NCBI GenBank assembly: GCA_945948775.1
Contig: CAMFCK010000067.1
Span: 1-5,717 of the forward strand
Source of the DNA: an uncultured Clostridia bacterium
Lineage (GTDB): Bacteria; Bacillota; Clostridia; UBA1381
Direction of reading: 5' to 3'
Length of the DNA stretch: 5,717 nucleotides
How positions within the stretch are numbered: position 1 is the first letter of the stretch; each line of letters begins with the position of its first letter. Under the pieces are notes generated by a model. That model did no database searches. It saw only the letters and a program-made list of their open reading frames with translations, and was not told the origin of the DNA. Positions 1-5,126 of this stretch are shown piece after piece. A program made the translations under genes and the position numbers.

Positions 1-1
1 A

Positions 2-643
2 TTAGCGGGAATATTCGGCTTTTTAGCATCGCTTTCAAGAGTTACCGGCGTCATGCTTGTGTTTGCCTATTTTGCAGAGTGGATGCAGAGCGCCGAAGTG
101 TTGGGAATGATAAGAAAAGGCGAATACAGGCAGCTTTTCCGTTATACGGCAAAAAATGGATTGCCGGTGCTGATAATACCTCTTGGTACTGTTGTTTATA
201 TGATGATAAATTATGCGGTGGCGGGTAATGCTCTGGCTTTTTTGGAGTATGAAAAAGCCGTCTGGCATCAGCAGATGCAGTTTTTCGGACAGACCTTTGC
301 ACTTATGCGCACATATGCGGTAATGACAGAACGTATGAGCGAAATGTTCGCAATATGGCTGCCGCAGATAGCTGCGGTTATACTGTGCCTTGTTTTTTCG
401 CTTTACGGCATAACCGGACACAGAGCCATGTATTACGGATTTCTTGTTCCGTATTTTCTAACCAATATTTCAGCTGCATGGCCGATAAGCGGATGCAGAT
501 ATATGTCCTGTGCATTTGCGCTGTTTATATTTATGGCTGATTTTACCTCGCGGCATAAAAAGGCACATGTCTGGATCCTGACATGCTTTTTAATGCTGTT
601 TGGAATATATTTTGCGGCATATTTTAAAAATATGATATATTAA
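2..643 (+). CDS. PIG-V-like integral membrane mannosyltransferase, C-terminal part (5' truncated)
   Basis: The reading frame is open from the window edge, so the true start lies upstream; 213 residues are visible, ending at a TAA stop. Seen: about five hydrophobic membrane segments (visible residues about 3-26, 53-75, 115-137, 143-180 possibly as two, 189-208). An SRVTG motif at 12-16 lies in the first. The stretch around 79-89 reads AFLEYEKAVWH, and ISGCRY is at 162-167. These resemble three places in bacterial PIG-V/GT76-like proteins: the SRPTG-type motif, the 'G-D-P-x-x-F-x-x-x-Q-x-x-W' periplasmic-loop region and the late 'LSGPRY' motif. Known for the family: multi-spanning GT-C transferases that use polyprenyl-phosphate-linked sugar. 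Inferred: transfer of a sugar to an extracytoplasmic glycan or lipid; the acceptor is unknown. The catalytic N-terminal loop is outside the window, so activity cannot be judged. Another GT-C-type membrane transferase is possible. It converges on the GH106-like gene. Confidence 0.72.
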   Translation, partial: LAGIFGFLASLSRVTGVMLVFAYFAEWMQSAEVLGMIRKGEYRQLFRYTAKNGLPVLIIPLGTVVYMMINYAVAGNALAFLEYEKAVWHQQMQFFGQTFALMRTYAVMTERMSEMFAIWLPQIAAVILCLVFSLYGITGHRAMYYGFLVPYFLTNISAAWPISGCRYMSCAFALFIFMADFTSRHKKAHVWILTCFLMLFGIYFAAYFKNMIY

Positions 644-678
644 AAAATGCAGACGTCACGCAAGGCGTCTGCATTTTT
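643..678. terminator. Bidirectional intrinsic terminator between convergent genes
   Basis: A perfect 13-bp inverted repeat pairs 643-655 (five A, then TGCAGACG) with 666-678 (CGTCTGCA, then five T). A T-G wobble (656/665) and a C-G pair (657/664) extend it, leaving a 6-base loop at 658-663. The A-run on one side and the T-run on the other give a U-tract in both directions. It can therefore serve the membrane protein gene on + and the hydrolase gene on -. The left arm starts at the last base of the upstream TAA stop, and the hydrolase stop lies 11 bases beyond the right arm. Confidence 0.9.
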
Positions 679-689
679 GTATATGTACT

Positions 690-3392
690 TTATTTTGAAG
701 CAAGACCAAATTCAACAAAACAATAATCGTCATTCCAGGATTTTTCCGGATTGCCGTGCCATATACAGCGTTCCTTGAAGAAAGCGCCCGGCTCGACTGC
801 AAAGCTTTCGCCGACTGCAAGATGGTGCGGACCTAAAATATTGCGCAGATTATTGGTAAGCTCAATTTCAATATGATTTTCACCTGCTTTTGCAGAACTG
901 CTTATATCAATTTCATTCATTCCCCACAGAAGCTTATATTCCGTGCCGTTTACACTCACCTTTATAACATTAACGCCGTACCTTTCAAATTTCAGCTTAT
1001 ATCCATTATCATCAAGAATGATATTCTTGCCAAGAGAGATGCTTCCGCAGAAGAAGGGATACCCCTGCTGCTCGATATTGCTGAGCAGCAACGCGGATTT
1101 GGGTGCGTCAATGACAAAATCACCGCTGTATCTTACGGCATGATTGTCAAGCTGCTCAAAGCTGCCGCCGGTGCGCACTGAAAAATCACCTACAAGATAA
1201 ACAGGCTCGATTTCCATATCATATGTGATTTTGTTCTTTTCACCTTCAAATTTAACGGCTTTTTTCAGATTTTCATAAATCTTGTCTGACTGCTTGAATA
1301 TGCAGCTAAAGGTGATTGTATTGTCGCCTGTTCTGATATATTTGCATATATCTATCTTTCTGAAGGCGGAATCAATGTAATAGCCGCAGTCGGTTTTGTC
1401 TGCCGTTTCGCCGTTTATTGAAATATCGAATAATGCGGGCGTTTCGCAAACAAGATAGAGCCGCTGAGGAATTTTATCCACCCTGATGTGATATTCCTGG
1501 CACAGCGCTACAGGCCGCTCAAGGTCGCAGGCTCTGCGCTGAATATTCAGAACATAGCCGTTTTTCTCTTGTAATTCGCCGTCAAAGTAATAATCGCAAA
1601 AGTCCAGAGTAACAGCATTATCGGAGGAGGCTTTTATCTGCCATTCGCCGTCAAGCGCAAGCTTTTTATGCCCGCGGCGGATTATGGGAGCGCGCTCGCT
1701 GCCGTCATCAATGACCAAAAGGCTTCCGAACGGCTCGAAAATATGATTGCCGTCAAAGGCATATTGCTTGCCTGTAAGAATATCAAGCGCCTTGCTGCCG
1801 CTGCTTATGAATGCAGTCTGCTCCCTATCGGTGGAATTTACAAAATAATGCACGCAGCAATCGTCAAATATACGCTTTGTGTATGTAATTTCCGGGTTGT
1901 CGATGATATTATCAGGTTCAATTTCATCTGCCGACACAATTTTTCCGCCGCCGGAGACATATTCCTCAAGCAGCCTTTTTGTATTGTCGAACAGTATCTC
2001 GTTGCACGGAAGAATTACCCTTGAGTAGCTTTGGTTGCCGACTATAAGCTTGTTCCCCTCGACTTTTGCATGACGCTCCATAATTGTTTCATCGCCGAGA
2101 TGGTAGCTTATGTGCTTTTCATCAAGCATACGAAGCGTATTTTTGAAAATTTCCGATATTTCAGCCAATCCTTCGTTTTCCGCGTTATTAAACGCCGCCC
2201 AAGCACTTGACTGCGGGTGTATGACCAACGTGTCACATTCAATATCGCCCTCTGCAATGATCTGACCTATTCGCGCCATTGACTCAATAAAGCTTTTATA
2301 CTCATTCCACCATGGCTGCTGATAATACATAGCAGGCGGATAGTCGCGCTTTCGTATGCCGCGGAGCGAATAGCCCTCAAGATGCGGACAAAGCAGATTT
2401 ATACCGCGGACCATCTGCCATTCCATAAGCCCCTTCAGCTCGTTATAGCTGACATTGTGTCCGCAAAGAGCAAAGCTTTCGGTAAGCACACGCTTTTTGC
2501 CGAGCTGACGTGCCGCGCTGCCAAGCTGGATTTGTGCTAAATCGGAACTGCGGTTGCGTGTAAGCCAGTCGATGCCGGGAATATGAAAATACTCATAATG
2601 CGGCATCACGGCACCGTTTGAGGCAATCTGAAATTCCAAGTATTCTTCGAGTACAAGATGTCCGGTGAGCTTTAAGCCACGCTCGTCGCACCAATCGTAT
2701 ATCTTCTTGAAAAAGTTTTTGGAAAAAAGATTTGTTACCATTTTCCAGAATTTCAGACGTGTATTCTTATAGTCCCCCTGATTTTTGAAAAGCTCAATCA
2801 GATGCTCGCACAAATCCTCGCCGTAGGCTTTTTCATACTCGCCTGGCATTACAAAGCTCCAGGGAATGCCGTTGCGTGAAATCTGCGGCTCATCGGTAAA
2901 AAAGCCCTCTATATCATTTTTAAACTTATTGTAATAAGGCTCATATATCTCCTTAATAAAAACATCGGTAGCCTCCGGATTCAGAGTATCGCAGTAGAAG
3001 GGATTAACGTCGAAATAGAAGTGATATCCGTCCTTATTGCAGATGGTTCTGTCCGTCTGCTTTTCACCCTTTTCATAGCGCAGATACTTTTGCTGAAAAT
3101 CGAGCCCCTTCCCGGTTACGACTCCGTTGCCGAAGCCGCTCGGCCAGCCGTTTTCATCATATGCCCACGCAGACATACCGAGCTTTTTTCCTTCATCAAC
3201 GCCTGTTTTTACATTTTCGAACCACTCATCACCCATATATTCGGTCTGAAGTCCGCCGCGTGCATGCATAAAATAGCCGCCTAACCCGGCGTTTTTCATA
3301 ATGTTTATTTGCCGCGCAGTTTCCTTTGTATCAAGCTTTTCATTCCAGCTCCAAAAGGCGCGGTAATCATCAGATATGCTTTTGAAATCCAT
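690..3392 (-). CDS. GH106-like glycoside hydrolase (alpha-L-rhamnosidase superfamily), cytoplasmic
   Basis: Full-length 900-residue protein. The ATG is set by a GGAGG site five bases upstream. The N-terminal part (about 10-380) reads as a TIM-barrel hydrolase of the GH106/PF17132 type: FWSWN at 13-17, GGYFMHARGGL at 38-48 and AYDENGWPSGF at 77-87 are near-signature stretches for Firmicutes members. GFFTDEP (163-169, E168), LTGH (242-245) and LTESFA (303-308, E306) are candidate active-site segments. E168 and E306 are my candidates for the acid/base pair, by position only. Residues about 385-490 look like a flavodoxin/GATase-like alpha-beta domain, and about 575-680 and 730-870 like beta-sandwich domains. 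No signal peptide or membrane segment is visible, so it should act on imported oligosaccharides or glycosides. Characterised GH106 enzymes are inverting alpha-L-rhamnosidases, but PF17132 is broad and the substrate here is unknown. It is transcribed alone, from its own promoter to the shared terminator. Family confidence is high; rhamnose specificity is inference. Confidence 0.85.
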   Translation of the reverse strand: MDFKSISDDYRAFWSWNEKLDTKETARQINIMKNAGLGGYFMHARGGLQTEYMGDEWFENVKTGVDEGKKLGMSAWAYDENGWPSGFGNGVVTGKGLDFQQKYLRYEKGEKQTDRTICNKDGYHFYFDVNPFYCDTLNPEATDVFIKEIYEPYYNKFKNDIEGFFTDEPQISRNGIPWSFVMPGEYEKAYGEDLCEHLIELFKNQGDYKNTRLKFWKMVTNLFSKNFFKKIYDWCDERGLKLTGHLVLEEYLEFQIASNGAVMPHYEYFHIPGIDWLTRNRSSDLAQIQLGSAARQLGKKRVLTESFALCGHNVSYNELKGLMEWQMVRGINLLCPHLEGYSLRGIRKRDYPPAMYYQQPWWNEYKSFIESMARIGQIIAEGDIECDTLVIHPQSSAWAAFNNAENEGLAEISEIFKNTLRMLDEKHISYHLGDETIMERHAKVEGNKLIVGNQSYSRVILPCNEILFDNTKRLLEEYVSGGGKIVSADEIEPDNIIDNPEITYTKRIFDDCCVHYFVNSTDREQTAFISSGSKALDILTGKQYAFDGNHIFEPFGSLLVIDDGSERAPIIRRGHKKLALDGEWQIKASSDNAVTLDFCDYYFDGELQEKNGYVLNIQRRACDLERPVALCQEYHIRVDKIPQRLYLVCETPALFDISINGETADKTDCGYYIDSAFRKIDICKYIRTGDNTITFSCIFKQSDKIYENLKKAVKFEGEKNKITYDMEIEPVYLVGDFSVRTGGSFEQLDNHAVRYSGDFVIDAPKSALLLSNIEQQGYPFFCGSISLGKNIILDDNGYKLKFERYGVNVIKVSVNGTEYKLLWGMNEIDISSSAKAGENHIEIELTNNLRNILGPHHLAVGESFAVEPGAFFKERCIWHGNPEKSWNDDYCFVEFGLASK

Positions 3393-3397
3393 AACAG

Positions 3398-3402
3398 CCT
3401 CC
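3398..3402 (-). promoter_or_regulatory. Ribosome binding site of the GH106-like gene
   Basis: CCTCC on the given strand is GGAGG on the coding strand, five bases before the ATG at 3392. It fixes that start; no other in-frame start nearby has a comparable site. Confidence 0.85.
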
Positions 3403-3430
3403 GTTTGAAATTGTATTATTTCACCGTTTT

Positions 3431-3459
3431 ACAGTAGCACAAAAGCGCCGTTTTGTCAA
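3431..3459 (-). promoter_or_regulatory. Sigma-A-type promoter of the GH106-like gene
   Basis: On the minus strand a perfect TTGACA (3454-3459) is followed after exactly 17 bases by TACTGT (3431-3436), preceded by TGC, an extended -10 feature that offsets the weak -10 (three of six consensus bases). Transcription would start near 3424, giving a leader of roughly 30 bases that carries the GGAGG site. AT-rich sequence lies upstream of the -35. The heptamer CCGTTTT (given strand) occurs twice, at 3424-3430 and 3448-3454, one copy in the spacer and one beside the start point. These could be repressor half-sites, but that is speculation. Confidence 0.72.
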
Positions 3460-3530
3460 TATCTTTTATAAAAAATGAAGATGTTTTAGAATCAAAGTAG
3501 GCAATATCGTTATAAAAACGTAAAAAACTA

Positions 3531-3559
3531 TTGAAATTTCTGCCGTTCGGTGTTATAAT
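3531..3559 (+). promoter_or_regulatory. Strong sigma-A-type promoter of the small hypothetical gene
   Basis: TTGAAA (3531-3536), a 17-base spacer and a perfect TATAAT (3554-3559), preceded by TGT so that it is also an extended -10. Expected start is near 3566, leaving a leader of about 34 bases before the ATG at 3600. It faces away from the hydrolase promoter, with about 70 AT-rich bases between the two -35 boxes. Confidence 0.88.
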
Positions 3560-3586
3560 ATTATAAAATAAGTATATAAAGAATAT

Positions 3587-3592
3587 GGAGGG
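3587..3592 (+). promoter_or_regulatory. Ribosome binding site that decides the start of the small hypothetical gene
   Basis: GGAGGG, with seven bases to the ATG at 3600. It overlaps the upstream in-frame ATG at 3585, which has no site of its own, so translation should start at 3600. Confidence 0.88.
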
Positions 3593-3599
3593 AAGTAAG

Positions 3600-3905
3600 A
3601 TGGCTCCTGAAAAAAAGAAGAAACAGCTGACATATAAAGGAAAGCCGATTTACAGGCAGGGAAACCGCATATATTACGGAAATCTGGAGGACGATTTAAT
3701 TCTTGTAATAGATATTCTGGAAAGCAAAAATGTCTATGGACGCTCAATATCAACAAAAGTAGCATTCTATATCCAGGATAATACAGGAGAGCTTGGAAAG
3801 GGAGTAAATTACCGCAAAGGCGAGCGTGATAATCTGTACAAGGCGTTTGATATGGGAAGCTGGTGGCTGCAGGACGCATTAGATATGCAAAAGAGCGCAG
3901 AATAA
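3600..3905 (+). CDS. Conserved-looking small hypothetical protein, 101 residues
   Basis: Function not recognised. The frame opens with an earlier ATG at 3585, but GGAGGG at 3587-3592 overlaps that codon and is well spaced for 3600, so the protein begins MAPEKKKKQL. It is small and soluble, with a lysine-rich N-terminus (K5-K8) and no signal peptide, membrane segment or metal-binding cysteine/histidine cluster (no Cys or His is present). The body alternates short hydrophobic strands (about 13-18, 23-27, 32-40, 53-59) with charged turns. It ends in a probable amphipathic helix (about 76-97) carrying a WW pair at 88-89. YKGKPIYRQGNRIYYG (12-27) resembles the start of small uncharacterised Clostridia proteins I recall only in outline; no function is attached to them. 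A near-consensus promoter, a strong ribosome site and its own terminator argue for a real, well expressed, monocistronic gene. The fold guess (small beta-barrel or sheet plus helix) is inference. Confidence 0.82.
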   Translation: MAPEKKKKQLTYKGKPIYRQGNRIYYGNLEDDLILVIDILESKNVYGRSISTKVAFYIQDNTGELGKGVNYRKGERDNLYKAFDMGSWWLQDALDMQKSAE

Positions 3906-3921
3906 ATTATGTAATAGGTAT

Positions 3922-3954
3922 GGAGCGGAAAAAGCGGTTTTCCCGCTCCTTTTT
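3922..3954. terminator. Overlapping bidirectional terminator between the small gene and ldh
   Basis: For the + strand, GGAGCGG (3922-3928) pairs with CCGCTCC (3943-3949). An A/C mismatch follows, then AAAA/TTTT pairing and a GCGG loop; five T (3950-3954) come next, an intrinsic terminator for the 101-residue gene. For the - strand a shorter nested hairpin is available: AGCGG/CCGCT arms (3943-3947 and 3933-3937) around a 5-base loop, followed by four U from 3932-3929. It begins nine bases after the ldh stop. The same CCGCT block can thus be used in two alternative stems. Confidence 0.85.
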
Positions 3955-3956
3955 GT

Positions 3957-4898
3957 TTACAGCTCGGTTTCGGCAATCAGAGCCTTGAGCGTTTGCGCAG
4001 AACTCAGAAGCCCTTTTAACTCCTCCTTTGAAAACGGCACCTCAAGGATATTTTCAACGCCGTCGCCGCCGACCTTTGTCGGAACGCAAAGCGCTACGTC
4101 GCTGATGCCGTACTGACCGTCAAAGATGCTTGAAACGGTTAATATGGAATTTTCATCTCCTGCGATACATTCGCATATTCTTGCTACGGCGGTGGCGATA
4201 GCATAGTAGGTCGCACCCTTTTTCTCTATTATCTCATAGGCGGCGTTTTTAACGCTGTTGTACATTTCATCAAGATCGGACAGACTGCATTTATTGGTAT
4301 AGCGGCAGAATTCATTCATGGACATGCCGCCGATATTTGTCACGCTCCATGCTGCAACCTCGCTGTCGCCGTGCTCGCCGATGATATAGGTATGACAGTT
4401 GCGCGCGTCAATTCCGGTGCGCTTGCTTATCATATACTTAAGGCGCGAAGTGTCGAGCACCGTCCCGGAGCCTAAAACCCGGTTTTTCTTTAGCCCTGAA
4501 ATCTTATAGGTGGCATAGGTGAGTATATCCACCGGATTGGTCACGGTCAGAAGTATAACATCGTCCGGCGCGTGCGCCATAATGCTTTCAACGATGTTTT
4601 TTATGACGGCAATGTTGCGCTTTAAAAGCGCAAGCCGCGTTTCGCCCTCCTTCTGCGCAACGCCCGCGGTAATAATGATAATATCCGCGTCCTTGCAGTC
4701 GGAATAGTCTCCGGCATAGACGCTGACCGGCTTTACAAATGATACTCCGTGTGCAATGTCGAGTGCGTCGCCCTCCGCCTTTGCATGGTTTAGGTCTATT
4801 ATTACTATTTCCGAAAACAGTCCGCCCAGCATAAGGGTATATGCAGTAGTTGAGCCTACGGCTCCTGCGCCGACAACGACTACTTTTCCGCGAAACAT
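3957..4898 (-). CDS. ldh: L-lactate dehydrogenase (NAD-dependent)
   Basis: 313 residues, the usual length. Reaction: pyruvate + NADH to L-lactate + NAD+, cytoplasmic, regenerating NAD+ in fermentation. Seen: Rossmann motif GAGAVGS (10-16), acidic D35 after the second strand (NAD preference), AQKEGETR (81-88) with Q82 at the position that separates lactate (Gln) from malate (Arg) dehydrogenases, R88, TNPVD (120-124), LDTSR (148-152) with catalytic D149 and substrate-binding R152, IIGEHGDS (172-179) with catalytic H176, and T230. The frame stays open to an ATG at 4988, but those 30 extra residues (Cys/Lys-rich, no site before the ATG) lie ahead of the normal N-terminus; an AAGGG site precedes 4898. 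Of the residues that bind fructose-1,6-bisphosphate in bacterial allosteric enzymes, the H188 equivalent is kept (H169) but the R173 equivalent is K154, so activation is uncertain. Single-gene unit, divergent from the glycosyltransferase gene. Confidence 0.96.
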   Translation of the reverse strand: MFRGKVVVVGAGAVGSTTAYTLMLGGLFSEIVIIDLNHAKAEGDALDIAHGVSFVKPVSVYAGDYSDCKDADIIIITAGVAQKEGETRLALLKRNIAVIKNIVESIMAHAPDDVILLTVTNPVDILTYATYKISGLKKNRVLGSGTVLDTSRLKYMISKRTGIDARNCHTYIIGEHGDSEVAAWSVTNIGGMSMNEFCRYTNKCSLSDLDEMYNSVKNAAYEIIEKKGATYYAIATAVARICECIAGDENSILTVSSIFDGQYGISDVALCVPTKVGGDGVENILEVPFSKEELKGLLSSAQTLKALIAETEL

Positions 4899-4908
4899 AA
4901 AATCACAG

Positions 4909-4913
4909 CCCTT
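4909..4913 (-). promoter_or_regulatory. Ribosome binding site of ldh
   Basis: AAGGG on the coding strand (CCCTT as given), ten bases before the ATG at 4898, within a purine-rich run extending to about 4920. The spacing is slightly long, but it is the only good site in the region and supports the shorter 313-residue protein. Confidence 0.7.
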
Positions 4914-4976
4914 CTTCTTTAATTTTTTGCGCCGCAAGACGCTTATGCTCTTTCCGTAGTTTACGCAGCAAGGGAT

Positions 4977-4982
4977 ATTATA
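4977..4982 (-). promoter_or_regulatory. Candidate -10 element for ldh
   Basis: A perfect TATAAT on the minus strand, about 80 bases before the ldh start, giving a predicted start near 4970 and a leader of about 70 bases. No good -35 is found at 16-18 bases (the hexamer there is GAATAA), so the promoter may need an activator, or the match is chance in AT-rich DNA. It lies inside the extended open frame, which again favours the downstream start codon. Confidence 0.4.
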
Positions 4983-5036
4983 ATGCATTGCTAAAAAAAT
5001 TATTCGGTTTGTTATGTAACTATAAGCAATTTTTTC

Positions 5037-5065
5037 TTGATATTTTGTCCGTGATACAGTATAAT
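5037..5065 (+). promoter_or_regulatory. Sigma-A-type promoter of the GT4 glycosyltransferase gene
   Basis: TTGATA (5037-5042), a 17-base spacer and a perfect TATAAT (5060-5065); a T-run precedes the -35. Start is expected near 5072, leaving a leader of about 55 bases. A second TATAAT at 5067-5072 overlaps the expected start region but lacks a matching -35. Confidence 0.85.
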
Positions 5066-5108
5066 ATATAATGTAAAATTATGTACATATGAATATTTGT
5101 TAAATTGC

Positions 5109-5116
5109 GGAAAGGA
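5109..5116 (+). promoter_or_regulatory. Ribosome binding site of the GT4 glycosyltransferase gene
   Basis: GGAAAGGA, ending ten bases before the ATG at 5127. A nearer ATG at 5117 is out of frame, so 5127 is the supported start. Confidence 0.65.
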
Positions 5117-5126
5117 ATGTGGACAA

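Noticed and set aside
35..421. Minus-strand open frame of 128 codons opposite the membrane protein gene
   Set aside because: Its product is His/Cys-rich with no family resemblance, it has no convincing ribosome site, and it lies opposite a frame with clear membrane-protein composition and family motifs.
1668..2024. Plus-strand open frames opposite the hydrolase gene (also 873-1181 and 3021-3284)
   Set aside because: They lie opposite conserved hydrolase coding sequence, have no ribosome sites and show no recognisable protein features.
3415..3434. Possible catabolite-repression (cre) site by the hydrolase transcript start
   Set aside because: The best alignment keeps the central ACGGT-like core but has three mismatches at conserved positions of the cre consensus; not strong enough to call.
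3508..3520. Short inverted repeat CGTT/AACG upstream of the small gene
   Set aside because: Four-base arms in an A/T-rich region carry no weight, and it would not form a stable hairpin.
3553..3879. Minus-strand open frame opposite the 101-residue gene
   Set aside because: The plus-strand gene has promoter, ribosome site and terminator; this frame has none and its product is an odd Cys/Pro/Tyr-rich sequence.
5009..5029. Possible Rex operator upstream of ldh (TTGTTA ... TAAGCAA)
   Set aside because: Rex control of ldh is known in Firmicutes and the left half matches six of seven bases, but at the correct 18-base spacing the right half matches only three of seven, so the palindrome is too poor.
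5080..5089. Palindrome TATGTACATA in the glycosyltransferase leader
   Set aside because: A 10-base AT-rich palindrome is expected by chance in this composition, and nothing ties it to a regulator.
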